From: Pseudomonadota bacterium
Lineage (GTDB): Bacteria > Pseudomonadota > Gammaproteobacteria > Burkholderiales > Rhodocyclaceae
Assembly (NCBI GenBank): GCA_029776255.1
Contig: JAKOTN010000061.1
Location: 57,416-121,415, forward strand
Direction: 5' to 3'
DNA length: 64,000 nt
Both the position numbers and the translations under genes were made by a program. This document shows, one piece after another, positions 1-9,080 of this stretch (the first letter of the stretch is position 1; each line of letters starts with the position of its first letter). Under the pieces are notes generated by a model. It saw nothing but the letters and a program-made list of their open reading frames with translations. It did not search any database and was not told the origin of the DNA.

Positions 1-1
1 T

Positions 2-166
2 CTGATGGTTGCCAGTAACGCCTTCAATTATGAAGTGCTCGACCAGACCGCGTTTCAGCTGGTCATCGACATGGTGCGTAGCTGCGATTGCTTTTCACTG
101 AGTTATTCGAAACTCGACGAGGCGATCGCCGCGCTCGACGACCTGAGCGGGCGCGTCGATGCGTGA
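2..166 (+). CDS. HprK-related kinase A, C-terminal fragment (partial at window edge)
   Basis: An open frame runs from the window edge to TGA at 164-166 and encodes the last 54 residues of a protein (reading ...NAFNYEVLDQTAFQLVIDMVRSC and on). From memory, the tail resembles HprK-related kinase A, a family found in exopolysaccharide/exosortase loci just upstream of an NTP_transf_5 protein, as here. The stop overlaps the next gene's ATG at 159 by 8 bases, so the two are translationally coupled. Only the tail is visible, so the catalytic P-loop cannot be checked and the family call is an inference. Confidence 0.5.
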   Translation: MMVASNAFNYEVLDQTAFQLVIDMVRSCDCFSLSYSKLDEAIAALDDLSGRVDA

Positions 167-1304
167 CATGAACGCCCAGATCCGGCGCGCGCACCGGCTT
201 TTGCTCGACGCCATCAAAACGCCGGAAAACCTGCCCACCTTGCCCCCCGCCGACTGGGAACTGCTGTTACGCGTCGCCCGCCGCGTCAGAGTTCTGGGAC
301 GCATCGAATCCGACCTTGCCCGCGGGGATTTGCTCGGCCGGATTCCACCTCGCGCGGCCAAGCATTTGCGCGCGGCCGGCAACGTGATCGCGCATCGAAA
401 GACGCTGGTGAGTTGGGAGGTAAACCGCCTTCTTTGGGCGCTCAAGGGCAGCGATGTGCCGCTGATCCTGCTGAAAGGCACGGGTTATCTCCTCGCCGAC
501 TTGCCGCCGGCGCGCGGCCGCATCTTTGCCGATGTCGACCTGCTGGTTCCGGAGGAACGACTGGGTGAAATCGAGGCCCGGCTGCTCGAAGTCGGCTGGT
601 TCCGAACGCAGATCGATCCTTACGACGATCGGTATTACCGTGTATGGATGCATGAGATTCCGCCGCTCCGTCATCAGGAACGCGGAACCGAAATCGACAT
701 TCATCATCGCTTGCTGCCAAAAACCAGCCGCCTGGACTCCAACCCGGCCACATTATTCGCCGCCGCCAGACCCTTGGCCGATCCGCGCCTGCGGGTTCTC
801 GCGCCCGCCGACATGGTGCTGCATGCTCTGGTGCACCTCTTCCTGGAAGGCGATCCCGACGAGGGATTGCGGCTCCGCGATTTGATCGATGTGCATGACT
901 TGCTCGGCCACTTCGGCCAACAGCCCGGTTTTTGGGACAATCTGCCGCCACGGGCGCGCGAGTTGGGTTTCGAGCGCCCGCTGTACTACGGCCTGACACA
1001 TGCGCAAGCCCTTTTCGCGACGCCGATCCCCGCGTCGGTATTGCAACACCTCAAGGACGCCGCGCCAATCTGGCCCGTCCGGGCACTGATGGCCCGCCTG
1101 ATCGACCTTGCCTTGTTGCCTGGGCACCCGGACTACCCTTCCCGCCGGGCAGCCCTGGCGCGCTGGCTGCTTTACGCCCGCGCGCACTGGCTGCGAATGC
1201 CCGCCGGCCTGCTCGCCAAACACCTCGCCCGCAAACTGTGGCTGCGTTTCCGGGGTGCCCGGAAGCGGATCGACCTGTCGCAGCTCGATCTCAAGCAGCA
1301 ATAA
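159..1304 (+). CDS. nucleotidyltransferase family protein (NTP_transf_5)
   Basis: A 381-residue protein of the uncharacterised nucleotidyltransferase family PF14907. The visible core is a Leu-Leu-Lys-Gly stretch near residue 105 followed by R-x-F-A-D-V-D-L-L-V near residues 119-129, the Asp-x-Asp metal-binding signature of the fold, and a conserved D-I-H-H motif near residue 180. Family members cluster with HprK-related kinases and PqqD-like proteins in exopolysaccharide/exosortase regions; their substrate is unknown to me. ATG 159 overlaps the upstream stop; a second ATG at 168 is possible. The C-terminus is Arg-rich. The family is fairly certain, the function unknown. Confidence 0.75.
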   Translation: MRDMNAQIRRAHRLLLDAIKTPENLPTLPPADWELLLRVARRVRVLGRIESDLARGDLLGRIPPRAAKHLRAAGNVIAHRKTLVSWEVNRLLWALKGSDVPLILLKGTGYLLADLPPARGRIFADVDLLVPEERLGEIEARLLEVGWFRTQIDPYDDRYYRVWMHEIPPLRHQERGTEIDIHHRLLPKTSRLDSNPATLFAAARPLADPRLRVLAPADMVLHALVHLFLEGDPDEGLRLRDLIDVHDLLGHFGQQPGFWDNLPPRARELGFERPLYYGLTHAQALFATPIPASVLQHLKDAAPIWPVRALMARLIDLALLPGHPDYPSRRAALARWLLYARAHWLRMPAGLLAKHLARKLWLRFRGARKRIDLSQLDLKQQ

Positions 1305-1322
1305 GAATTTCGGCACGGCTGC

Positions 1323-1368
1323 CGGCATGGTGATATACTGTACATAAAAACAGTATATCACCATGCCG
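1323..1368. repeat. 46-bp perfect inverted repeat spanning the SOS box and dnaE2 start codon
   Basis: Two 19-base arms, 1323-1341 and 1350-1368, are exact reverse complements separated by the 8-base spacer ACATAAAA. The centre is a LexA box. The outer arms carry CATGG on the left and CCATG on the right, so the repeat includes the dnaE2 ATG (1363-1365). In RNA it could fold into a long hairpin that buries the start codon. Confidence 0.9.
1336..1355. promoter_or_regulatory. LexA-binding SOS box upstream of dnaE2
   Basis: The sequence TACTGTACATAAAAACAGTA matches the gammaproteobacterial/betaproteobacterial LexA consensus (CTGT-N8-ACAG) with exact half-sites and an AT-rich spacer. It ends 7 bases before the dnaE2 ATG, so LexA bound here should block transcription of the polymerase until DNA damage. 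TATACT at 1334-1339, inside the box, could serve as the -10 element. No Shine-Dalgarno sequence precedes the ATG. Confidence 0.9.
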
Positions 1369-4300
1369 AACGCCCTGCCCGACTATGCCGAACTGCATTG
1401 CTGCTCGAACTTTTCCTTCCTGCGCGGCGCCTCGCACCCGGAAGAACTGGTGGAACACGCGCAGGCGCTTGGCTACAGCGCGCTGGCGATCACCGACGAA
1501 GCGTCCCTGGCGGGCGTGGTCCGCGCGCACAAGGCCGCGGCGGCCTGTGGCCTGAAATTGCTGATCGGCGCCGAGTTCCGCGCCGATTTTTCCACCCACG
1601 CCGCTGCCAGCAAGGCGTGCGGCAGCGTTTGCCGCCTGGTCTTGCTGGCACAAAACCGTGCCGGTTACGGCAATCTGTCGGCATTGATCACGCTGACGCG
1701 CAGACGCTCCGCCAAAGGCGAGTACCGCCTGTGCCGCCACGATCTCGAAAACATCGCCGCCGGCGCCTTACCGGGCAGCGGCGCCGTTCCCGACTGTCTG
1801 GCGCTCTGGGTACCGGCAGAGGACGCCACGGCGGCGGACGGCCGCTGGCTGGCGGCGCGCTTTCCCGGCCGTTGCTGGCTGGCGGTCGAACTGCATTGCG
1901 GGCCCGACGACGCCGGTCGTCTGGCGAGATTGCTCGAACTGGCCAAAGCCAGCGGTCTACCAGCGGTCGCCGCCGGCGACGCGCACATGCACCGGCGCGC
2001 CCGCCGCCCGTTGCAGGATCTGTTGACCGCGATCCGTCTCAAGAACACCGTTTTTGCCGCCGGCCACGCCCTTTTCGCCAACGGCGAACGCCACTTGCGC
2101 ACGCGCCTGCGGCTGGCGCGTCTCTACCCGCCGGCACTGCTGGCCGAAACACGGCGAATCGCCGAGCGCTGCGATTTCACTCTCGACGAACTGCGCTACG
2201 AATACCCCGACGAAGTCGTCCCGCATGGCCAGACGGCGACCTCCTTTCTGTGCGCCGAGGTGGAAAGAGGCTTGCGTCGCCGTTATCCCGGCGGCGTGCC
2301 GACGACAGTCCGGGAACGTGTGCGGCATGAACTGCAACTGATCGGCGAACTCGCCTACGAACCCTATTTTTTGACCGTCTACGACATCGTCAATTTTGCC
2401 CGCCGCCGCCAGATTCTCTGTCAGGGGCGCGGCTCGGCGGCCAACTCGGCGGTGTGTTACGCACTGGGAATCACCGAAGTCGATCCGGCGCGCTCGCAAT
2501 TGCTGTTCGAACGCTTTATTTCACGCGAGCGCGGCGAGCCGCCCGATATCGATGTCGACTTCGAGCACGGGCGTCGCGAGGAGGTCATCCAGTACCTCTA
2601 CGCCAAATACGGGCGCCAACGCGCCGCGTTGACGGCCACGGTGATCACCTATCGCACCCGTGGCGCGCTACGCGACACCGGCCGCGCCCTCGGCTTCGAC
2701 ACGGCGCAAATCGACGCGCTGAGCGCTTCCCTGGCATGGTGGGACCGGCGCGAACAATTGCCGGCCCGCCTGGCCGCGGTCGGTCTCGACCCGGCGGCGC
2801 CACGGGTCGCCAAATGGCTGACCCTGGCCGAATCGCTGCGCGGCTTTCCGCGACATCTGTCGCAGCACGTCGGCGGCTTCGTCATTTCACGCGGTCCGCT
2901 GGCCCGGCTGGCGCCGATCGAAAACGCCGCGATGCCGGAACGCACCGTCATCCAGTGGGACAAGGACGATCTGGACGCTCTCGGGCTGCTGAAAATCGAC
3001 GTGCTCGCCCTGGGAATGTTGTCGGCGATTCACCGCGCCCTCGATCTGGTCGGTCGCCGGATCGAGGACATTCCGCCGGAAGACCCGGCCGTCTATGACA
3101 TGCTCTGCATCGCCGACACCATCGGCGTTTTCCAGATCGAATCGCGGGCTCAGATGGCCATGCTGCCGCGCCTGCGGCCACGCAATTTTTACGATCTGGT
3201 GATCGAAGTGGCGCTGGTACGACCCGGCCCGATCCAGGGCGACATGGTTCACCCCTATCTGCGCCGCCGGCACGGCCAAGAAGCGATCGAGGCGATGCGT
3301 CCGGAAATCGCCGCCGTGCTTGGCCGTACCTTCGGCGTGCCGATATTCCAGGAGCAGGTGATGGAACTGGCGGTGGTCGCCGCCGGTTTCACTCCTGGCG
3401 AAGCCGACCGTCTGCGCCGTGCGATGGCCGCCTGGCGACGCAAGGGCGGTCTTGAGCCGTTTGAACAAAAACTGATCGCCGGCATGCGCGAGCGCGGCTA
3501 CCCGCGGGATTTCGCCGCGCGGATTTGCGCGCAGATCCGCGGCTTCGGCGAATACGGCTTCCCCGAATCGCACGCCGCCTCCTTCGCCCTGCTGGTCTAC
3601 GTATCGGCCTGGTTGAAACGCCATCACCCGGCGGCGTTTCTCTGCGCGCTGCTCAACAGCCAACCGATGGGTTTTTATTCGCCGTCGCAACTGGTGCAGG
3701 ATGCGCGCCGCCACGGCGTGGCGGTCCATCCGGTCGCCGTCGAGGCCAGCGACTGGGAAGCACGCCTCGAAAATGAACTGGCAACGGGCGCCCCGGCGGT
3801 CCGGCTGGGTTTGCACAGCATCGCCGGCTTCGCGGCCAGCGCCGCCGCGCGCCTGGTCGACGCCCGCCGCCAACAAACTTTCACCAGCGTCGCCGATCTG
3901 GCGACACGCGCGCGGCTGGCACAACGGGAACTCGACCTTCTGGCGACCGCCGGCGCGCTGTCCGGACTCGCCGGTCACCGCCGGCAAGCCGCCTGGATCG
4001 CCAGCGGTGTTTCGTTCCAAGCCGATTTGTTGCGCGACAGCGTGGTGCCGGAGGAGGACGCCGAGCTGGCAGCGCCGTCGGAGGCGGACGATCTGGTCGC
4101 CGATTATGCCAGCAGCGGCCTGACTCTCGGCCAGCATCCGCTCGTGCTGCTGCGTCCCCGACTGGCGGCGCAGCGCTTCGCCGCCGCCGGCGAACTACGG
4201 CAAGCCGCCGATCGGCAACTGCTGCGCACCGCCGGCATCGTCACCTGCCGGCAACGGCCAGGCACGGCCAGCGGCATCGTTTTCGTCACACTGGAGGATG

Positions 4301-4497
4301 AAACCGGCCTGGCCAACATCGTGGTCCATGCCCGGCTGGTCGAAAGGCAGCGCCGGGAATTGCTCGGTGCGCGGCTACTCGGCGTTTTCGGGCAGGTTCA
4401 GCGCGCTGGCGAAGTCGTCCATCTGGTCGCCAAGCGCCTGGTCGATCTCTCGCCGCTCCTCGGCCGTCTGCCGACGAGCAGCCGGAATTTTCACTGA
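1363..4497 (+). CDS. dnaE2: error-prone DNA polymerase DnaE2 (ImuC)
   Basis: A 1044-residue C-family DNA polymerase that performs damage-induced translesion synthesis. An N-terminal PHP domain starts Y-A-E-L-H-C-C-S-N-F-S-F-L. The palm catalytic aspartates are visible as P-D-I-D-V-D-F (D397 and D399) and, later, K-I-D-V-L near residue 546. A helix-hairpin-helix region and an OB-fold follow. The length and the lack of a tau-binding C-terminal extension fit DnaE2 rather than replicative DnaE1. The LexA box directly upstream supports SOS control. Usual partners imuA and imuB are not adjacent: upstream is a nucleotidyltransferase, and downstream, 11 bases away, convergent rimO. Confidence 0.95.
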   Translation: MPNALPDYAELHCCSNFSFLRGASHPEELVEHAQALGYSALAITDEASLAGVVRAHKAAAACGLKLLIGAEFRADFSTHAAASKACGSVCRLVLLAQNRAGYGNLSALITLTRRRSAKGEYRLCRHDLENIAAGALPGSGAVPDCLALWVPAEDATAADGRWLAARFPGRCWLAVELHCGPDDAGRLARLLELAKASGLPAVAAGDAHMHRRARRPLQDLLTAIRLKNTVFAAGHALFANGERHLRTRLRLARLYPPALLAETRRIAERCDFTLDELRYEYPDEVVPHGQTATSFLCAEVERGLRRRYPGGVPTTVRERVRHELQLIGELAYEPYFLTVYDIVNFARRRQILCQGRGSAANSAVCYALGITEVDPARSQLLFERFISRERGEPPDIDVDFEHGRREEVIQYLYAKYGRQRAALTATVITYRTRGALRDTGRALGFDTAQIDALSASLAWWDRREQLPARLAAVGLDPAAPRVAKWLTLAESLRGFPRHLSQHVGGFVISRGPLARLAPIENAAMPERTVIQWDKDDLDALGLLKIDVLALGMLSAIHRALDLVGRRIEDIPPEDPAVYDMLCIADTIGVFQIESRAQMAMLPRLRPRNFYDLVIEVALVRPGPIQGDMVHPYLRRRHGQEAIEAMRPEIAAVLGRTFGVPIFQEQVMELAVVAAGFTPGEADRLRRAMAAWRRKGGLEPFEQKLIAGMRERGYPRDFAARICAQIRGFGEYGFPESHAASFALLVYVSAWLKRHHPAAFLCALLNSQPMGFYSPSQLVQDARRHGVAVHPVAVEASDWEARLENELATGAPAVRLGLHSIAGFAASAAARLVDARRQQTFTSVADLATRARLAQRELDLLATAGALSGLAGHRRQAAWIASGVSFQADLLRDSVVPEEDAELAAPSEADDLVADYASSGLTLGQHPLVLLRPRLAAQRFAAAGELRQAADRQLLRTAGIVTCRQRPGTASGIVFVTLEDETGLANIVVHARLVERQRRELLGARLLGVFGQVQRAGEVVHLVAKRLVDLSPLLGRLPTSSRNFH

Positions 4498-4508
4498 ACC
4501 GCCACGAC

Positions 4509-5828
4509 TCAATCGTCAACCGTCTCGGCGTAAAGGTCGTGTTCATCGGCGTCAACAATTCGCACGCGCAGCAGATCGCCAGGCGCGGCATCGAAATAGT
4601 CGTTGACGAAGACCAGCCCATCGATTTCCGGCGCGTCGGCCATCGAGCGGGCGACGACGCCTTCCTCATCGACCTCGTCGACCAGCACGTCGATCTCGCG
4701 CCCGATCTTGGCGGCCAACCGTTCCGCCGAAATATCCTCCTGCAATTCCATCAAGCGCTGCCGACGTTCCTCGCGGATCGCCTCGGGAACGGCGTCGGGC
4801 AACGCGTTGGCTGCCGCGCCATCGACCGGCGAATAAGCGAAACAGCCGACGCGATCCAGGCGCGCTTCGGCGAGGAAAGCCAGCAATTCCTCGAACTCGG
4901 CCTCGGTTTCGCCCGGAAAACCGGTAATGAAGGTGCTGCGTATCGTCACCTCTGGACAAATGGCGCGCCACGCCTTGATCCGCTGCAGGTTGTTTTCGGC
5001 GCTCGCCGGCCGCCGCATGGCGCCGAGAATACGGGCGTTGGCATGCTGGAAAGGCACATCGAGATAAGGCAGGATTTTGCCTTCGGCCATCAGCGGCAGC
5101 AGCGCATCCACCGTCGGATAGGGGTAGACGTAATGCAGGCGCACCCAGATTCCCAGTTCCGCCAGCGCCTCGCAGAGTTCGCGCAGCCGGGTTCGGAGGG
5201 GACGGCCCCCGACAAAGCCGGTGCGGTATTTGACATCGACGCCGTACGCGCTGGTGTCCTGCGAAATGACCAGCAATTCGCGCACGCCCGCCGCGGCCAG
5301 CGTCTCCGCTTCTTGCAGTACCTCGCCGATCGGCCTGCTGACCAACGGGCCGCGCATCGATGGAATGATGCAGAAGGTACAGGCGTGATTGCAGCCTTCG
5401 GAAATTTTCAGGTAGGCGAAATGCGGCGGCGTCAATTTAACGCCTTGCGGCGGCAGCAGGCTGGTCAACGGGTCGTGCGGCTGCGGCAAATGCGCATGCA
5501 CGTGCCGCAACACCTCGTCGGCGGCATGCGGACCGGTGACGGCCAGGACCCGTGGGTGCGCCTGACGAATGAGTTCTTCGCGCGCGCCCAGACAACCGGT
5601 AACGACAACCTTGCCGTTTTCGTTCAAGGCCTCGCCGATGGCCTCCAGCGACTCATCGACGGCGGCGTCGATAAAACCGCAGGTATTGACGACAACCAGA
5701 TCCGCGCCTTCATAGGAAGGCGCGATCAGATAGCCCTCGGCGCGCAGTTTGCTGAGAATCAACTCGGAATCGACGAGGGCTTTCGGGCAGCCAAGGGAAA
5801 CGAAACCGATCTTTTTCGGGTGGGTCAT
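4509..5828 (-). CDS. rimO: ribosomal protein S12 methylthiotransferase RimO
   Basis: A 439-residue radical-SAM enzyme that adds a methylthio group to the conserved aspartate of ribosomal protein S12 in the cytoplasm. The N-terminal UPF0004 domain has the three cluster cysteines (C14 in S-L-G-C-P-K, C50 in N-T-C-G, C79 in T-G-C-L). The radical-SAM motif C-N-H-A-C-T-F-C places C146, C150 and C153. A TRAM domain occupies the last ~70 residues. The length matches the family (about 440). The gene converges on dnaE2 and looks monocistronic. Confidence 0.96.
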   Translation of the reverse strand: MTHPKKIGFVSLGCPKALVDSELILSKLRAEGYLIAPSYEGADLVVVNTCGFIDAAVDESLEAIGEALNENGKVVVTGCLGAREELIRQAHPRVLAVTGPHAADEVLRHVHAHLPQPHDPLTSLLPPQGVKLTPPHFAYLKISEGCNHACTFCIIPSMRGPLVSRPIGEVLQEAETLAAAGVRELLVISQDTSAYGVDVKYRTGFVGGRPLRTRLRELCEALAELGIWVRLHYVYPYPTVDALLPLMAEGKILPYLDVPFQHANARILGAMRRPASAENNLQRIKAWRAICPEVTIRSTFITGFPGETEAEFEELLAFLAEARLDRVGCFAYSPVDGAAANALPDAVPEAIREERRQRLMELQEDISAERLAAKIGREIDVLVDEVDEEGVVARSMADAPEIDGLVFVNDYFDAAPGDLLRVRIVDADEHDLYAETVDD

Positions 5829-5975
5829 GACTTCTCGCTGTGCTTGACCGAGTCAATGTGCCGGCGGCGAGGCGAAATCATCGACCCACCGACCGCAAAG
5901 CCTCCGTGAATGGCGCGGCAGGCGTGCCTGACGAACGGAGGAATGAAAAGGAATGGCGCGCACGGAATGGAAAAA

Positions 5976-6179
5976 TTACCGGCGGCTTCGCGCGGTCAGC
6001 GCCAACAACAGGAAAAAGCATCCGACGACCACAAGCGCAACGCCAAGATGCAGCAGCGTTGTCAATTGAAAACCGCCAAGGTAAAACCTGTCCTGCAAAC
6101 GGGTGATACCGGCCACGAGACAAGACAACAGACCGGCCAAACCGGCCAAGCGCCCCACCAACAACAACAAACTTTCCAT
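5976..6179 (-). CDS. small two-helix membrane protein, hypothetical
   Basis: A 67-residue hydrophobic protein with two predicted membrane helices (about residues 3-24 and 40-62) separated by a short polar loop containing R-L-Q-D-R-F-Y, and a basic tail (A-R-S-R-R). A purine-rich AGGGG lies about 8 bases upstream of the ATG, which supports translation. It has no neighbour on its strand within 140 bases. I do not recognise the family; the hydrophobic pattern, RBS and basic tail are the evidence that it is real. Confidence 0.5.
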   Translation of the reverse strand: MESLLLLVGRLAGLAGLLSCLVAGITRLQDRFYLGGFQLTTLLHLGVALVVVGCFFLLLALTARSRR

Positions 6180-6532
6180 TTTCCGTACCCCTACAGCGGG
6201 AAATCATGACTCTGGCGCGATCGTCGGCATGAGAACGACGATGGCAGAAAAAGAATCGGCGCGACCGCGTCGCGCCCATGCCAACTGGCGTGCCCGATTG
6301 TAAGCGAGAGCGCCGCCGAGTGAAACAAGCGATTTCGGTGCGGAATTTTCACGCCGATTCAAGACCGCGCGCGGTCGTCACCAGTCGGCGCGTCAAACCG
6401 CGGAACGCTTGGTCAAGCGAATCCGCGTGTTAGCATTGCCGGGCAACGCGAACATCACGCTTCCACTGTTCCGGCGGGCAACGGCGAAACGTTTCTCACG
6501 CCCGCCGCGCCCCCCCTGCAGGAGGTCCGTCA
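6180..6532. other. 353-bp intergenic region before the DUF2189 gene
   Basis: No convincing gene. It holds the divergent 5' regions of the small membrane protein (minus) and the DUF2189 protein (plus). TTGGTC at 6409-6414 and TAGCAT at 6431-6436, 16 bases apart, are the best candidate sigma-70 promoter for the plus-strand gene, and a GGAGG Shine-Dalgarno lies at about 6521-6525. Confidence 0.4.
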
Positions 6533-7327
6533 ATGAACGACAATCCGACACCCGTCACCGACAAGCGCGCCAGCCGCCTCCCCGATATCCGCCAAATCGA
6601 CGCCGGCGCCATTGCCGGCTGGCTACGCGCCGGCTGGCGCGACTTTCGCCGAGGCGGCCTGGCGAGTCTGTTCTACGGCGCATGCTTCGCCACCGGCGGA
6701 TGGCTGATGCATCTGGTATTTTCCAAGGCGTATGCCTTGTTCGCGGGACTCACCACCGGCTTCTTGTTGATCGGACCTTTCCTGGCTCTCGGCCTTTACG
6801 ATCTCAGCCGCCAGATCGAGCGTGGCGAAACCGCGCGTCTGGCACCGACGCTCGCCGCCTGGCGCCCCAACCTCGCCAATCTCGGCCTTTTCGCTGCTGT
6901 GTTGGCTGTTGTCCTGCTGGTCTGGGCACGTGCCTCGATCATTGTTTTCGCGCTATTTTTTACTGGCGGCTTGCCGACATTCGCCGATGTGGTGCGCACG
7001 GTTCTGACCTTCGAGCAAGCGGATTTCGCGCTGGTATATTTCGCCGTCGGCGGCTTTTTCGCCATTTTCGTTTTCGCGATCAGCGTCATCGCCGTACCGT
7101 TGATGCTCGACCGCCAAACCGACGCGATCAGCGCCGCGATTGCCAGTCTGATCGCCTGCGGCCGCAATCCCGGGCCGATGCTGCTTTGGGCGCTATGCAT
7201 CGTGCTGCTGGTCGGTATCGGTTTTGCGACGTTATTCGTTGGCCTGATCGTCACCATGCCGCTGATCGGGCACGCCACCTGGCACGCCTATCGAGCCGTG
7301 GTCGCCAACGACCGGGACAGCCCGTAG
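6533..7327 (+). CDS. DUF2189 domain integral membrane protein
   Basis: A 264-residue protein with about six hydrophobic segments (near residues 48-66, 68-90, 120-148, 160-190, 203-225 and 228-246) after a charged N-terminus. The pattern W-R-D-F-R-R-G-G-L-A-S-L-F-Y-G followed by G-P-F-L-A-L-G-L-Y-D-L-S is typical of PF09955 (DUF2189), sometimes annotated as a putative membrane protein related to cytochrome oxidase subunit I; no biochemical role is established. A strong GGAGG Shine-Dalgarno precedes the ATG. The gene ends 14 bases from the convergent binding-protein gene. Confidence 0.8.
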   Translation: MNDNPTPVTDKRASRLPDIRQIDAGAIAGWLRAGWRDFRRGGLASLFYGACFATGGWLMHLVFSKAYALFAGLTTGFLLIGPFLALGLYDLSRQIERGETARLAPTLAAWRPNLANLGLFAAVLAVVLLVWARASIIVFALFFTGGLPTFADVVRTVLTFEQADFALVYFAVGGFFAIFVFAISVIAVPLMLDRQTDAISAAIASLIACGRNPGPMLLWALCIVLLVGIGFATLFVGLIVTMPLIGHATWHAYRAVVANDRDSP

Positions 7328-7341
7328 CGGCGACGCGGGCG

Positions 7342-8202
7342 CTACTCTGGCAAGCCGTTCAGAAAATAAAGATTTTCCAGCAGCGGCCCCGGCGGCGACA
7401 GGAAACCGAACCAGCGGTTGTAAATGGCATGAATCTCGCGAGTACGCGACAGACGCGCCAGTTCGCGATTGACCGCCAGACGGAAACTCGCGTCGTTGCG
7501 TCGCACCATCAGCGCCAGCGGCTCGTAGGAAAAGGTTTCCTGCCCCAGCGACCAATCGCTCTGGTTACCGGAATCCAGCGCCAACCCGATCAATTGCGAC
7601 CGATCGGCCGCATAGGCGTCGGCCTTCCCCTTGAGCAAGGCGCCGATGCCTTGCTGGTGATCGCTGACCCGAAGTAGCTCGAAACCGATTTTTTGCCGCC
7701 CCAGCGCGTCGACGATGGCCCGCTCGGTCGTCGTGCCGGCGATCACCGCCACCCGCTTGCCGGCAAGATCGTCGAAACGCCTGATTCCGGAGGCACGGCG
7801 CACGAGGTAGCCGCCGCCATCGACGAAAATCGGCAGACTGAAATCGACGTCGTTCATCCGCGACAAGGTACTGGTGGTTGCGCCGCACTCGATATCGATC
7901 TGCCCGGATTTGAGCATGGCGACTCGCGTTTCGGGCGTCACCGGGAGCCATTGCAACGGCAACTCGTCAAGACCAAGCTGTTTGACCAGCGCGGCGACCA
8001 CCTTGATACACAAATCGACCGAGTAACCCCAGGGCTGGTTGTCGTCGCCGACGTAGGAATAGGGAATCGACGATTCGCGATAGCCCAAGGAAATCAACTT
8101 CTCGGTCTTGATCTTGTCCAGCGTGCCGGCCGCCGGCGCCACCAGGGAAAAGGACAACAGCAGGCTCCCGACGATCGATAATATCCAGCGTTGCAGTTTC
8201 AT
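7342..8202 (-). CDS. ABC-type amino acid transporter substrate-binding protein (family 3)
   Basis: A 286-residue periplasmic binding protein. The chosen start (ATG at 8202, GGAGGGG just upstream) gives a clean signal peptide, M-K-L-Q-R-W followed by a hydrophobic run ending near A-P-A-A-G. The mature part shows the SBP_bac_3 pattern: G-Y-R-E-S-S-I-P-Y-S-Y near residue 40, G-Y-S-V-D-L-C, and C-G-A-T-T-S-T, resembling glutamate/aspartate binders such as GltI. No permease or ATPase gene is adjacent, so it either serves a transporter encoded elsewhere or acts as a solute sensor. The ligand is not determinable here. Confidence 0.82.
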   Translation of the reverse strand: MKLQRWILSIVGSLLLSFSLVAPAAGTLDKIKTEKLISLGYRESSIPYSYVGDDNQPWGYSVDLCIKVVAALVKQLGLDELPLQWLPVTPETRVAMLKSGQIDIECGATTSTLSRMNDVDFSLPIFVDGGGYLVRRASGIRRFDDLAGKRVAVIAGTTTERAIVDALGRQKIGFELLRVSDHQQGIGALLKGKADAYAADRSQLIGLALDSGNQSDWSLGQETFSYEPLALMVRRNDASFRLAVNRELARLSRTREIHAIYNRWFGFLSPPGPLLENLYFLNGLPE

Positions 8203-8285
8203 GATGCCCCTCCCCAACAAGCTCGTGACCACTCGCGGCGGCTTCCGCCGCGAGGCGCTCTGGAAATCGTCGCGCCGCCAATCCT

Positions 8286-9071
8286 CTACGGCCAAGCCGC
8301 CAGAAATTCCTGCCAGTGCGGCGTGCCGATTTTCGTCAGCGCGGCGCGCACGAAAGCCACTTCGGCGTCGTATTCGACCGGCGAGATTTCGCCGCGCATC
8401 AGGCGGAACCGCACCGACACCAGATAGGTGTTGACGACGTCGGTTTCGCAATAGTTGCGTATTTCAGCGGCCTTGCCCGCCTGCCACGCCTGCCACACCT
8501 TGCTGCCGTCCATGCCCAGCTTGCCGGGAAAACCGATCAGCTTCGCCAGCTCGTCCAGCGGCACGCTGGCGCGCGGCTGATACAGCGCCAGCAAATCCAT
8601 CAAATCGAGATGGCGCGTGTGGTAGCGGCTGATGTAATTGTTCCATTTGAAATCGCGGCTGTCGCCATAATCGCCATCGCCGAGGTCCCAGTAACGCGAC
8701 GCGCTCACGCCGTGAACCAGCCCACGATAGTGCAGGACCGGCAAGTCGAAACCACCGCCGTTCCAGGACACGATCTGAGGGGTGTATTTTTCAACGCCGT
8801 CGAAAAAACGTTGAATGATTTCGCCCTCGCCCTGCTCGGGTTCGGCCATCGACCACACCCGCAGATCGTTGCCGACCCGAAGCAAACAGGAGATCACCGC
8901 CACGCGCTGCAAATGCAGCGGCAGAAAATCGTGACCGCTGTTGGCGCGTCGTTGCTGAAAGGCGAGTTCGGCCACCTCGTCGTCGGACAGCGCCGCGCCG
9001 AGAGCGTGCAAGCGACGCAGACCCCCGACATCGGGAATGGTTTCGATATCGAACGCGAGAACGGCTTTCAT
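8286..9071 (-). CDS. predicted 3'-5' exonuclease, PolB-like (DNA_pol_B_exo2)
   Basis: A 261-residue stand-alone exonuclease domain of the DnaQ-like fold (PF10108). Exo I is visible at the N-terminus as F-D-I-E-T-I-P (D8, E10), Exo II as S-W-N-G-G-G-F-D near residues 102-109, and Exo III in the C-E-T-D-V-V-N-T-Y region near residue 210. There is no polymerase domain. Family members are inferred to act on single-stranded DNA ends, but the biological role is poorly known. It lies 9 bases downstream of cysM on the same strand and probably shares its transcript. Confidence 0.88.
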   Translation of the reverse strand: MKAVLAFDIETIPDVGGLRRLHALGAALSDDEVAELAFQQRRANSGHDFLPLHLQRVAVISCLLRVGNDLRVWSMAEPEQGEGEIIQRFFDGVEKYTPQIVSWNGGGFDLPVLHYRGLVHGVSASRYWDLGDGDYGDSRDFKWNNYISRYHTRHLDLMDLLALYQPRASVPLDELAKLIGFPGKLGMDGSKVWQAWQAGKAAEIRNYCETDVVNTYLVSVRFRLMRGEISPVEYDAEVAFVRAALTKIGTPHWQEFLAAWP

Positions 9072-9080
9072 TACCAGCGA

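Noticed and set aside
4539..5909. Long plus-strand open frame (456 codons) opposite rimO
   Set aside because: It is the mirror of rimO in a GC-rich genome; rimO has all cysteines and family motifs, and the antisense product has none.
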